Below, one piece after another: positions 32,803 to 40,689 of a stretch of 60,957 bases of DNA (position 1 is its first letter; each line of letters opens with the position of its first letter). The stretch comes from Planctomycetaceae bacterium (GTDB lineage Bacteria; Planctomycetota; Planctomycetia; Pirellulales; Thermoguttaceae): positions 1-60,957 of the forward strand of contig SFIW01000017.1 of the NCBI GenBank assembly GCA_004556055.1, given 5' to 3'. The position numbers were made by a program, and so were the translations under genes. The notes under the pieces were generated by a model, which made no database searches, was not told where the DNA came from, and saw only the letters and a list, made by a program, of their open reading frames with translations.

Positions 32803-33921
32803 GTGGATAGCGCTAAGAACTTGCGTCACTTGAGGATAATTGTTATGATTATCCGACAGAAGGTCTTTGAGGATGTAATGATGACGATTGAGAGTGAAGA
32901 CGCCGGTTTCCAGGAGAAAGGCTCCCTAAAGTTACGCGTTGTTTCAACGCCCCTTGTTTTGAATACCGTTTTGAATCAAGAGAGTGAGGAGAAAAGACAG
33001 GAGTCTGTTTCTAATTTAGAGAAAAAGAACGAGGATTTTTCCGAATCTGAATCAGATTCAGACGACGAAGAATTCTTTTCTAAAAGCTTTTCTCTCAATG
33101 TCAAAAGAGAGGAAACTAGCGCGATCGATTCCGCTTTTGCAAGGGGACTTCGCGCGCTTTGTGAAGTTGAAGAGGAACCGGGGGGAATGGGTGAAACCGA
33201 GACTTCCGAGCTTTCCGACTCCGAGAAGTTCCAACGCGACCTGGAATTGGAGCGGCGCGAGTTTCTCGATTCATCGATATTGCAGAACGACGCCGATTTT
33301 CTCTTCGAGGCGGGGGAAAAATATGATTCCAAAGATTGCGAACTCACTTTCAAGACTTCGTCATTGCCTTTAGAATCGCGCTGTTGGTCAGGCCCAAGGG
33401 TAAGTCCCGAGTCTATTTTAGAAGCGATGCTCTTTGTCGGCGACCGAGATAATAAGCCGTTATTTCTGAAGAACGCGTGCGAGTTCATTCGTAATGTGTC
33501 TGAAATTGAAGCCGTTGAAATTTTAGCTGATTTAAACGAGCGTTACTATCGCAATGGAGCGCCGTATAAAATTGTTCCAGATCAAGGGGGCTACCGCCTT
33601 GTCCTTTTGAGCAAATATGATCGACTTCTAGAACGCTTTTCTGGAAAAACCAAGGAGTTTCGCCTATCGCAAACCGCCATAGACGTGTTGGCTCTCGTCG
33701 CTTATCGACAGCCGATTACGCTCGCGGATATTCTCGACGCGCGTCCTAACGCCTCTAGCGTCATTACTCAGCTTGTGAGGCGCGACCTCATTTCCCTCGA
33801 GAAACATGCGGCGGATAAGAAAAAAGTACCCGTTTACCGTACGAGCGCGCGCTTTTTGAAACTATTTAATCTCGCTTCTTTAGACGAGCTTCCGGTTATC
33901 GGCGATATTGACTATCGATAA
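32803..33921 (+). CDS. scpB: segregation and condensation protein ScpB with long acidic N-terminal extension
   Basis: The C-terminal 180 residues (about 195-372) are ScpB, the winged-helix subunit of the SMC condensin complex: SPESILEAMLFVGDR, LADLNERYY, YRLVLLSKYD, TAIDVLALVAYRQPIT and LVRRDLI. The first 190 residues are unlike the family, being rich in Glu, Ser and Asp (runs such as SESDSDDEEF). The start is uncertain: GTG at 32803 is the longest, and internal ATGs at 32845-32887 are alternatives. No scpA or smc is adjacent. A dicistron with the preceding tRNA is unlikely because a terminator separates them. Confidence 0.87.
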   Translation: MDSAKNLRHLRIIVMIIRQKVFEDVMMTIESEDAGFQEKGSLKLRVVSTPLVLNTVLNQESEEKRQESVSNLEKKNEDFSESESDSDDEEFFSKSFSLNVKREETSAIDSAFARGLRALCEVEEEPGGMGETETSELSDSEKFQRDLELERREFLDSSILQNDADFLFEAGEKYDSKDCELTFKTSSLPLESRCWSGPRVSPESILEAMLFVGDRDNKPLFLKNACEFIRNVSEIEAVEILADLNERYYRNGAPYKIVPDQGGYRLVLLSKYDRLLERFSGKTKEFRLSQTAIDVLALVAYRQPITLADILDARPNASSVITQLVRRDLISLEKHAADKKKVPVYRTSARFLKLFNLASLDELPVIGDIDYR

Positions 33922-34096
33922 GTTTTTTTCTTTTTTTTTGGAATGAACGTTTGATAGCTCATGCTATCTTTCTTGAAAGCGCGGCGGCGTCTTGCTATAA
34001 TTACGGCAGATCAGGTTTATTGGCCTGAAAACATTGATTGGAACGACAGCTTCGTTATTTGACGTCGCGTTTATCTTCCCTTGAAAGGAATAAAGA

Positions 34097-35101
34097 ATGG
34101 TAAGTAAATTGACCCGTCGTGACTTTATGCGCACGAGCGCTCTTGCCGCCGGCGCCGCGGCGCTTTCCCTGAATATCGATAATCTTCAAGCTTCCCCCGC
34201 TGATGTAGAACAGCCCTTCCAGACGAAACTTCACTGCGCCCAAATCGTTGGAGCGATCACCCCCGAGCAAATTGAAGGGCTTGCTAAGCTGGGTTATGAA
34301 GGCGTCGAGACGACGTTGTGGGATATCGAACCAGAGAAAGCGATCGAAGCGCGTAAGATTTGCGAATCTTTTGGTATGAAGATTCACTCGGTAATGCGCG
34401 CTTGGACCAATGTGAACGTTGAAGGACAAGCCGCAGCGGACGTCGAGTCGATGATTCGCGCGTTACGCGCCGCCGCCGCTTACGGCGCTTCCTCCATCCT
34501 CCTGGTGCCGTGCCGCACCGGCGTTAGCTCGCCCGCTCCTTGGGATTTTAAGATCGATTATGATCCCGAAACTTGTGAAGTCAAAAGCGTCTGCGAAGGC
34601 GATAACGCGCCGTATGCCGATTATATTAAGGCGCAGAATGAAGCGACGATCGCGTCCATTAAATATGTAAAAGAAGCGATCCCTGTCGCCGCTTACGAAG
34701 GGGTTACGATCGGTCTCGAAAACGTGTGGAATAATCTCTGGTGCACCCCTGAGTTTTTCGGCGCTTTTGTCCGATCGTTCGATAACGTCTGGGTCAAAGC
34801 CTATCTCGATTTGGGCAACCATGTGAAGTATGCGAAGACGGAAGATTGGCTTCGCGCCCTCAAGGGAATCACCTGCAAATTGCACATCAAAGATTTCCTC
34901 TTTGACAAGAGCAAGCCCAACGGCGGCGACTTCGTTCCGATTGGGAAAGGATCGATCGACTGGAAGTCGGTTCGCAACGTTATCGAAGAAGTCGAATACA
35001 ACGGTTTCGTTACCGTCGAGAGCGGCGGTTTCACGGACGCGGAACATGCGAAGATTTTCGAGAATTTCTTTGCCGGTAAAGATATTCTTGAAGGCGTGTG
35101 A
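34097..35101 (+). CDS. Tat-exported sugar-phosphate isomerase/epimerase-like TIM-barrel protein
   Basis: The N-terminus has a twin-arginine signal (TRRDFMRTSALAAGAAAL, cleavage near QASPA). The rest is an AP-endonuclease-2/xylose-isomerase-like TIM barrel: KLGYEGVETTLWDIEPEKA, SFGMKIHSVM, RAAAAYGASSILLVP, LENVWNNLW, AYLDLGNHVKY and CKLHIKDF carry the metal-binding Glu/Asp/His set of this superfamily. The length of 334 is ordinary. The next gene, 35189-36115, is a clear paralog without the signal. Such proteins isomerise or epimerise unknown keto sugars or cyclitols. Here one copy works in the periplasm and the other in the cytosol. Confidence 0.88.
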   Translation: MVSKLTRRDFMRTSALAAGAAALSLNIDNLQASPADVEQPFQTKLHCAQIVGAITPEQIEGLAKLGYEGVETTLWDIEPEKAIEARKICESFGMKIHSVMRAWTNVNVEGQAAADVESMIRALRAAAAYGASSILLVPCRTGVSSPAPWDFKIDYDPETCEVKSVCEGDNAPYADYIKAQNEATIASIKYVKEAIPVAAYEGVTIGLENVWNNLWCTPEFFGAFVRSFDNVWVKAYLDLGNHVKYAKTEDWLRALKGITCKLHIKDFLFDKSKPNGGDFVPIGKGSIDWKSVRNVIEEVEYNGFVTVESGGFTDAEHAKIFENFFAGKDILEGV

Positions 35102-35126
35102 TTGTTTTAGCGCTATCTAGTTATTA

Positions 35127-35175
35127 AAAAACGCGGATTGCGCGTATGGAAAGCGCGCGCTCTCCGCGTTTCTTT
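35127..35175 (+). terminator. intrinsic terminator between the paralogs
   Basis: AAACGCGGA (35129-35137) and TCCGCGTTT (35163-35171) pair around a 25-base loop and are followed by TCTTTAT. It lies very close to the next start codon, so it may act as an attenuator. Confidence 0.55.
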
Positions 35176-35188
35176 ATGAGAGGGAAAA

Positions 35189-36115
35189 ATGACGTCGTCT
35201 ACTGATAGAATTTACAAAACGGAATTACGATGCGCCAAAATTGTCTCAAAAATCGAACCGAAGATCATTGAGCAAATCGCCGAGGCTGGATACGACGGAG
35301 TCGAGTGCACCGATACGAGCCTGTCCCTCGCTGAAGCGAGAGAGGCGCGTCGAATCTGCGAACTTAACGGGATTCGTATTCATTCGGTGATGCGCGGCGC
35401 TCAGTTTAATAACGCCGAAAGGGTTGAAGCGGATACGGAAGCTTTGCGCAACGCGATTCGAGTCGCGGCCGCTTATGGCGCTTCTACGGTTCTTTGCGTT
35501 CCGGGATCCGCGCCTGCGCCGAATTTGAAACCTGAAAATTTTCGAATTTCCTTCAATCAGGAAACGCTTGAAGTTACGAGCGTCTGCGAAGGCGACAATA
35601 CTCCGCACGCAGAGTATATAGACGCTCAAAATCATGCGACGCGCTGCGCGCAAAAGGGATTGCCTAAAGTTTTGGACGTCGCCGCCTACGAAGGGGTAAG
35701 AATTTGCCTTGAGAATGTGTGGAATAATCTTTGGTGCGATCCAGCCTTGCTAAACGCGTTTATTCGTTCTTTTGGCTCTCCTTGGGTTGGTTCCTACTTC
35801 GATCTCGGAAATTTTGTTAAATATCAACCTACGGAGAACTGGCTTATCGCTCTAGGGAAGGGGATCATTTTCAAATTGCATTTCAAGGATTTTCTAGTCG
35901 ATCATTCTCTTCCTAACTCGGGAACCTTTGTTCCTGTCGGTCACGGCTCGAACGACTGGGTAAAAATTCGAGGAATTTTAGAGGACCTTGAATACAATGG
36001 TTTTGTCACTATTGAATTTGAGGAGAGCGCGAGTACGAAGCTATCTGACAAGCAACAAGTTCAGAAATTCCATAATTTCTTTGCCGGAGTCGATATTCTG
36101 AAGGGCGTCGAATGA
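35189..36115 (+). CDS. cytoplasmic paralog of the preceding TIM-barrel protein
   Basis: This 308-residue protein shares long stretches with 34097-35101, among them GYDGVECTDTS, IRIHSVMRGAQ, AAYGASTVLCVPG, VCEGDNTPHAEYIDA, LENVWNNLWCDP, SYFDLGNFVKY and KLHFKDF. It has no signal peptide. The carboxy-terminal end is longer by about 10 residues and ends FAGVDILKGVE, compared with FAGKDILEGV in its neighbour. The two genes lie head to tail with an 87-base gap that holds a terminator-like hairpin. A tandem duplication followed by loss or gain of the Tat signal explains the pair. The RBS GAGAGGGAA precedes the ATG. Confidence 0.87.
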   Translation: MTSSTDRIYKTELRCAKIVSKIEPKIIEQIAEAGYDGVECTDTSLSLAEAREARRICELNGIRIHSVMRGAQFNNAERVEADTEALRNAIRVAAAYGASTVLCVPGSAPAPNLKPENFRISFNQETLEVTSVCEGDNTPHAEYIDAQNHATRCAQKGLPKVLDVAAYEGVRICLENVWNNLWCDPALLNAFIRSFGSPWVGSYFDLGNFVKYQPTENWLIALGKGIIFKLHFKDFLVDHSLPNSGTFVPVGHGSNDWVKIRGILEDLEYNGFVTIEFEESASTKLSDKQQVQKFHNFFAGVDILKGVE

Positions 36116-36167
36116 CCTTTTCGATTTAAAGATATCGGTTCACTTACGCGCGACCGTCTCAGGAAAA

Positions 36168-36210
36168 TAAAAAACCCGTAGGTTTGATGAAACTTACGGG
36201 TTTTTTTTAC
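36168..36210. terminator. bidirectional intrinsic terminator
   Basis: AACCCGTA (36173-36180) and TACGGGTT (36195-36202) pair, with a T-run after it on the plus strand and an A-run before it. It separates the convergent TIM-barrel and rplI transcription units. Confidence 0.87.
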
Positions 36211-36256
36211 CTCAAGACCCTTTATCAAATTCAGGTCTTAGATCTTGAAGAGGAGA

Positions 36257-36787
36257 TCATTCGTCGTGAGACTGGGGAACAACCCAAACGTCAAGATTGG
36301 ATTCAATCTCATGACCGAGGTAGATGCGAACCTTGTACTGAGCGAGTTCCTTCAAAGGACCTTCGAGACGAACCTGATCGGTCGAAATCGAGATACCTTC
36401 GTTCTTAAGAGCATGGACGATTTCGTCGGCGCCGATAGAACCATAGAGATGACCGTCGGCGTTGGCGTTAGCTTCGATGGTGATCTGAGCCTTAGAAATG
36501 ACGTTGGCGAGATCGTGAAGAGCGGCGAGCTGTTGACGCTGAAGCTCAGCGAGCTGAGCCTTGTGCTTTTCAACCATACGACGATGATGATCGGTCGCGA
36601 AGGTCGCAAGTCCCTGGGGGATGAGATAGTTGCGAGCGTAACCGGGTTTCACTTCAACCACGTCGCCCTGCTTGCCGAGGGAATCGACGGACTGAATGAG
36701 AAGGAGCTGGATTCCACCGTTGGGTCCCTTGGGCAGACGCTTGCCGGTACGATAAGCGTTGCGAGCTTGTTTATTTCTAACTTGCAT
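36257..36787 (-). CDS. rplI: 50S ribosomal protein L9 with N-terminal extension
   Basis: The L9 core is clear: GKQGDVVEVKPGYARNYLIPQGLA near residues 38-60 (split here as GKQGDVVEVKPGYARN and YLIPQGLA) is the ribosome-binding domain, followed by the long connecting helix (LATFATDHHRRMVEKHK) and the C-terminal domain (GSIGADEIVHALKNEG). Typical L9 starts with MQVILL; here about 25 extra, basic residues (MQVRNKQARNAYRTGKRLPK) precede the equivalent LLLIQSVDSLG. The gene ends the rpsF-ssb-rplI unit; rpsR (S18), normally between ssb and rplI, is missing. Confidence 0.93.
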   Translation of the reverse strand: MQVRNKQARNAYRTGKRLPKGPNGGIQLLLIQSVDSLGKQGDVVEVKPGYARNYLIPQGLATFATDHHRRMVEKHKAQLAELQRQQLAALHDLANVISKAQITIEANANADGHLYGSIGADEIVHALKNEGISISTDQVRLEGPLKELAQYKVRIYLGHEIESNLDVWVVPQSHDE

Positions 36788-36863
36788 TATTATACCTTAT
36801 TTTTTATGATATATCAGTTTTTTAAATGAATACGATTTACCCGCTGTAATCGTCAGAAGGGAA

Positions 36864-37376
36864 TCAGAAGGGAATGTCGTCGGCGCCTTCCTGAGGATAG
36901 CCAGAGTCTCCTCCGCCGTAACCTTGTGAAGAGGGCGCTTGGCGCTGCGGTTGAGACTGACGTCGGTATCCGCCTTGAGGCTGCTGATAATCGCCTTGAG
37001 GTTGTTGATAACCTCCTTGCTGTTGATTGAAGCCGCCGTTAGCGCTGTCGCGCGAACCAAGTAAGAGGATTCGATCGGCAACGATCTTAACTTTGTAACG
37101 TTTTTGCCCGTCTTGTTCCCAGACGTCCTGTTTGAGACGTCCTTCAACGAGAATAGGACTTCCCTTGGTCGTGTAGTCGCGCAATACTTCAGCGCTACGG
37201 TTCCAGACGTCGACGTCGAAGAAACTCGTTTCTTCGATCCAGTTTCCCCCTTGGTCTTTGCGTCTATCGTTGACAGCCAATGTGACGGCAGCAACGGTGG
37301 CGCCGCTAGGGGTAGAACGAAGCTCGGGATCTCGGGTGAGATTTCCAACTAGGACAACACGATTAAAGCTGGCCAT
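36864..37376 (-). CDS. ssb: single-stranded DNA-binding protein
   Basis: SSB is recognised by the OB-fold start MASFNRVVLVGNLTRDPELR, then TSFFDVDVWN and LKQDVWEQDGQKRY, a Gly/Gln-rich linker with repeated GGYQQPQG-like units (residues about 110-150) and the acidic tip DDIPF that recruits partner proteins. The length is 170. It sits between rpsF and rplI, a context shared with many bacteria, with gaps of about 100 and 76 bases. The repetitive linker is longer and more Gln-rich than in E. coli. Confidence 0.95.
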   Translation of the reverse strand: MASFNRVVLVGNLTRDPELRSTPSGATVAAVTLAVNDRRKDQGGNWIEETSFFDVDVWNRSAEVLRDYTTKGSPILVEGRLKQDVWEQDGQKRYKVKIVADRILLLGSRDSANGGFNQQQGGYQQPQGDYQQPQGGYRRQSQPQRQAPSSQGYGGGDSGYPQEGADDIPF

Positions 37377-37476
37377 ACTAAAACGTCCGACAAAAGCAGT
37401 TAAAGATGCGAATTAAATTTACTTGGAGGGGATCCGAGTAAAAGGACGGATAAATCGATTCCTAAACAAGAGGAAC

Positions 37477-37929
37477 TCAGGCGTTTTCAGCCTCTTCCTC
37501 AGCGGCGTTGTTTTCTTCGTCTTCAGCTTCGTCTTCTTCGTCGTCGTAGACTTCCTGCTCGGCGGGTTCGGCGCCTTCTTCCTTAGCCTGGACAGGGCCG
37601 GTCAAGGCGTGCTGAACGAGCGCTTCTTCGAGGCGAGGATCGTGAGCGATGATGAGGAAACGAAGGATGTTTTCGTTAAGACGGAAGAGGCGGTTGAGTT
37701 CGGCAAGCTTATCCGTGGAAAGACGGAAGTAAGAGAGCCAATAGACGCCGCGACGATGGTGCTTGATAGGATAAGCGAGTTTGCGATCATCCCACAAACG
37801 GCTAACGCGAACGACGCCGTCGAGTTGTTCGATGGTTTTAGCGATAAGGCTAGAGACGTCCTCTGGATTACGGGCATAGGCGTCGGAATTCAAAATGAAC
37901 AAGCCTTCGTAGAAGTTTTCTTTATTCAA
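37477..37929 (-). CDS. rpsF: 30S ribosomal protein S6
   Basis: S6 is recognised by its N-terminal YEGLFILNSDAY, GVVRVSRLWDDRKLAYPIKHHRRGVYW and FLIIAHDPR. The start codon is TTG at 37927-37929, with GGAG of TAGGAGC about 8 bases upstream. The C-terminal 50 residues are strongly acidic (Glu/Asp/Ala runs), a common feature of S6 proteins that may be modified by glutamate ligases. It is the first gene of the rpsF-ssb-rplI unit. A perfect 9-bp hairpin lies in its leader. Confidence 0.95.
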   Translation of the reverse strand: MNKENFYEGLFILNSDAYARNPEDVSSLIAKTIEQLDGVVRVSRLWDDRKLAYPIKHHRRGVYWLSYFRLSTDKLAELNRLFRLNENILRFLIIAHDPRLEEALVQHALTGPVQAKEEGAEPAEQEVYDDEEDEAEDEENNAAEEEAENA

Positions 37930-37951
37930 GGTATTGCTCCTAAATTTTTTG

Positions 37952-37975
37952 CGGTTTTTGTAACGTCAAAAACCG
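37952..37975 (-). promoter_or_regulatory. leader hairpin upstream of rpsF
   Basis: CGGTTTTTG (37952-37960) and CAAAAACCG (37967-37975) form a 9-bp stem with a 6-base loop. It lies 20-45 bases before the TTG start. It may be part of a ribosomal-protein autoregulatory leader; S6:S18 leaders are known in other bacteria, but I cannot match the published motif by eye. Confidence 0.45.
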
Positions 37976-38149
37976 TTTTCGTCGACGTGGACGATTGTGT
38001 TTCGATGAGGCGGACCACACATGGCCGAAACCTTGGATCCGGTATCGATCGGCGTCTCTTTGGAATCGACTGTAAAACGCCGTCGAAAGGTCACAACAAT
38101 GAAATCGAACAATCCATAAATGATAGAACCAAAGACGTTTGAAGTCAAA

Positions 38150-38830
38150 TTACTTCGCCGCGACGTTATATTGGTTCATACAAGTCTGAATATCCCGCTT
38201 TACCCAAAGGATCAAGGCGTCAGCCGCGCGCTTTATCGCTAAGTCGACCTCGGGACGTTCGTCTGAACGGAATGAGGTTAAAACGAAGTCAACGACTTGG
38301 TCTTGCGAGGCAGGTCGTCCAATTCCCACGCGAATACGCGGGAAATTCTGAGTTCCTAACTTTGCGACAATGTCTTTGAGGCCCTTTTGTCCGCCGCACC
38401 CAGCCGATTCGCGAATTCGAAGTCGCCCTAGAGGAAGATCCAGGTCGTCGCAAACGACCATTAAATCGCTAATCGGGTTTAACTTGTAAAAACGGACGGC
38501 TTCGGCGACCGACGTTCCACTCAGATTCATAAAAGTGGTCGGGAAGAGTAGGAGCACGTTCTGGTTTTCCAATCGAACTTCCCAAACTTCTGCATGGAAC
38601 TGATTTCGCGGCTTATCAAAAGCTGTTCTTTTAACAAGCTCTGAAAGAACCATGTAACCAATATTATGGCGAGTCTCGCGGTACTTACTGCCTGGATTTC
38701 CCAGACCTACAATGATTTTGTCCGGTTTCATTTCAGCTTTCGGCATTTTGTTAAAGACGCTTTGGGCTAAGAACTTCTTAGCGCCGCGAGTTAAAAACTC
38801 GCCGACAGAAGCCGCCAATGTCTTTAACAT
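38150..38830 (-). CDS. pth: peptidyl-tRNA hydrolase
   Basis: Pth releases peptides from prematurely dropped peptidyl-tRNAs. Motifs in order: IIVGLGNPGSKYRETRHNIG (with the catalytic His), TFMNLSGTSV, VCDDLDLPLGRLRIR and GGQKGLKDI. The core is preceded by a 33-residue extension (MLKTLAASVGEFLTRGAKK) absent from most Pth proteins; internal ATGs at 38744-38746 and 38729-38731 would remove most of it. A CGGAAGA-like ribosome-binding site before the first ATG favours the long form. The gene lies between rplY and rpsF on the minus strand and is probably cotranscribed with rplY. Confidence 0.93.
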   Translation of the reverse strand: MLKTLAASVGEFLTRGAKKFLAQSVFNKMPKAEMKPDKIIVGLGNPGSKYRETRHNIGYMVLSELVKRTAFDKPRNQFHAEVWEVRLENQNVLLLFPTTFMNLSGTSVAEAVRFYKLNPISDLMVVCDDLDLPLGRLRIRESAGCGGQKGLKDIVAKLGTQNFPRIRVGIGRPASQDQVVDFVLTSFRSDERPEVDLAIKRAADALILWVKRDIQTCMNQYNVAAK

Positions 38831-38909
38831 AACTATCTTCCGAAATATATGATCAAATTTCTAACGCGGAAGGTTTGATTAAAACTCATTCGGCATTAGC
38901 GAGGATTCG

Positions 38910-39539
38910 TCATTCCTCTTCTTCATCAGCCTTTTTGCGTCCAATGACTTCAGGTTCTTCGCCTTCGACCGCTTCGGCGGTTTCTTCTTCGACCTCGACC
39001 TGTTCGGAGCATTCAACGACAAGGGTTTCCAGATCGGTAACAACGGTTACGCCTTCAGGAGCCTTAACGTCGACAAGTTTGATTTGTTGATTGAAACCGA
39101 GCTCGTTGATGTGAACGACGAAAGCTTCGGGAGCCATCGAAGGTTCAGTTTCGATTTCGACCTTGTGAAGGTGCTGCTTGACGACGCCGCCCTCTTTGAG
39201 ACCGGGCGCTTCGCCACGAAGGACGACCGGGATGGAAAGACGAACATGTTCGTGTTCGTTGACGCGCGTGAAATCGACGTGAAGGACGACGTCGCCCCAG
39301 ACGTTCCACTGGACTTCCTTAATGAAAGCGCGTTCATTCACGGCGCCGGAAAGGTTCACGAAACGGCTGCCGTGACGCAGAGCCGCTTCAATGACGTCCG
39401 TCGCGACCGTCAGGTTAACGACTTCCTTCTTGTGTCCATAAAGGACAGCTGGTGTTTTACCGCTTTCTCGAAGTCGACGATTACGACGTTTTCCGACCGT
39501 TTCGCGATTTTCGACCGACAATGTTAACAATTCGACCAT
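38910..39539 (-). CDS. rplY: 50S ribosomal protein L25/TL5/CTC
   Basis: This is the long (CTC/TL5) form of L25, which binds 5S rRNA. The N-terminal L25 domain has RRLRESGKTPAVLYGH near residues 20-35, and the C-terminal TL5 domain has LHVDFTRVNEHEHVRLSIPV and LKEGGVVKQHLHKVEIE. The tail is acidic. The 209-residue length is normal for the CTC form. It begins the minus-strand unit rplY-pth-rpsF-ssb-rplI. Upstream are a structured leader (39569-39614) and a consensus-like promoter (39634-39661), so regulation at the leader is possible. Confidence 0.92.
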   Translation of the reverse strand: MVELLTLSVENRETVGKRRNRRLRESGKTPAVLYGHKKEVVNLTVATDVIEAALRHGSRFVNLSGAVNERAFIKEVQWNVWGDVVLHVDFTRVNEHEHVRLSIPVVLRGEAPGLKEGGVVKQHLHKVEIETEPSMAPEAFVVHINELGFNQQIKLVDVKAPEGVTVVTDLETLVVECSEQVEVEEETAEAVEGEEPEVIGRKKADEEEE

Positions 39540-39568
39540 TTATGTTCCTTTGACGGAATTAAAGTTGC

Positions 39569-39614
39569 GCTACTCGCCATAAAGAGACACTGCGTCTCTC
39601 GTACTCCAAGTAGC
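39569..39614 (-). promoter_or_regulatory. structured leader of rplY
   Basis: On the minus strand GCTACT (rc of 39609-39614) pairs with AGTAGC (rc of 39569-39574) and encloses a second hairpin (AGAGACGCAGTGTCTCT). The two nested stems lie within 75 bases of the start codon. L25 binds a bulged 5S helix, so a mimic used for autoregulation is possible, but that is inference. Confidence 0.45.
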
Positions 39615-39633
39615 CTTCTTTTATGTGCAAAAA

Positions 39634-39661
39634 ATTTTATTCATTATGATTCCTATGACAA
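39634..39661 (-). promoter_or_regulatory. promoter of the rplY-pth-rpsF-ssb-rplI unit
   Basis: On the minus strand TTGTCA (rc of 39656-39661) and TAAAAT (rc of 39634-39639) are separated by 16 bases, about 95 bases before the rplY start. Confidence 0.6.
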
Positions 39662-40123
39662 TATCGACAAGGGGGATAAGACCACTTTTCCCTAATTATC
39701 GCCCTTTTTCTTGAATCTTTGCCCTTTAAGAATTTTAGGTTTTTTCAATAAAATTTTGTCTTTGACTCGCGTATATAACTCATAGGGTCATATTGAATCG
39801 GAATTATGCCGGGGTGAGAAAATGAGACGCTAATAAGGGATATTCCATCGTTAATTTGTCAAGCGACCTTGTTTTTTATCATGATTTGGTCTGTTTGTCG
39901 AGCTTTGATTTGACGGAAAACGCGATCTTGTTAAAATATATCTCAGCGAGGTCGAATTTGTCCTGTAAGACGTTGTTTTATTATTGACAAAATATTATTT
40001 TGAGAAATTATTGTCCAGCTACTTGAAAGAATTGACGTAATCGCTAGAATAATCAAAAAAGGATTTTCAGGGCAGAGCTTTTTTGTTTTTGGCTTTGGGA
40101 ATTTCGGATTGTATGAATATTTA
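39662..40123. other. gene-free region with several promoter-like elements
   Basis: No coding region is supported. The plus strand has promoter-like pairs TTGACG-16-TAAAAT (39910-39937), TTGAAA-16-TAGAAT (40023-40050) and, just before the small RNA candidate, TTGGCT-17-TATGAA (40089-40117). The region is AT-rich and repetitive in T-runs. Nothing else was found. Confidence 0.5.
40089..40117 (+). promoter_or_regulatory. promoter of the small RNA candidate
   Basis: TTGGCT (40089-40094) and TATGAA (40112-40117) are separated by 17 bases, placing the start of transcription near 40124, right at the 5' arm of the RNA structure. Confidence 0.5.
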
Positions 40124-40247
40124 GGTTTGCGCTAGCCGCCGTAGAATAACATTCGCGCTCCCCACCTTCGATGGTCGTCACCCAACCGGAATGCAGATAT
40201 CCGTTGCAGAAGTTGAGGAGTAGTTATGTCTACGGCGGTTTTTTTGT
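40124..40247 (+). ncRNA. candidate structured small RNA with intrinsic terminator
   Basis: CCGCCGTAGA-ATAAC (40137-40151) pairs over 15 bp with GTTATG-TCTACGGCGG (40223-40238, one bulged G), then eight T's follow. The closing stem encloses about 70 bases that fold further: CTCC/GGAG, a small hairpin ACC-TTCGAT-GGT near 40164-40175, and CAACcGGA/TCCGTTG near 40183-40206. It has a promoter and a terminator but no ORF. The shape differs from 4.5S RNA (no GGAAGCAGCC) and from 6S RNA (too short, no central bubble found). The function is unknown. Confidence 0.55.
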
Positions 40248-40689
40248 AGACTTGCGATATACTGTTTGATCGTTTTTTTCTCGACGTTTGTTAAAGGATT
40301 TTCTTTACTTTTTTCGTTCCGATTCGCCATATCGTGTTCGTCATTAAAGCGCGCCCATTTTCACTAAAGTCATCTCCAGCAACTTGCGCGGAGATTCCTC
40401 CTCTTGGGAGGGCCTGAGTTGGAATGGTTTTAATTTCCATAATACTTTGCTTGCGGTCGGTCGGTAAGAACGTCGCGGCGATTCGCAAGTTCTTGCGCTT
40501 TTTACGCTTTCTTCTGATCAACGCTTAAAAAGTCGTCGCCATTTGTTATAATCGGCTACGTAAAAAGTCGATCGCGCGTCATTTATGCCGCGAGGATTAA
40601 ACGTGTCTGCTAAGCGTCGCGATATAGCTAAGGGAAATATTGAGACGACAGAGACGGCGTCGTTATACGCTTGTTGCAATGGAGTCAAG
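40248..40689. other. spacer between the small RNA candidate and the GH106-like gene
   Basis: The only reading frame of note is a 76-codon minus-strand one (40291-40521) with a basic, low-complexity start and no ribosome-binding site match, which I do not accept. The ATG at 40690 of the next gene has GGAG six bases upstream. Confidence 0.4.

Noticed and set aside
40124..40247. Small RNA candidate as SRP RNA or 6S RNA
   Set aside because: No GGAAGCAGCC apical motif of 4.5S RNA, and no 6S-like central bubble or usual length.
40291..40521. 76-codon minus-strand frame in the gene-free region
   Set aside because: Basic, low-complexity start, no ribosome-binding site and no recognised family.
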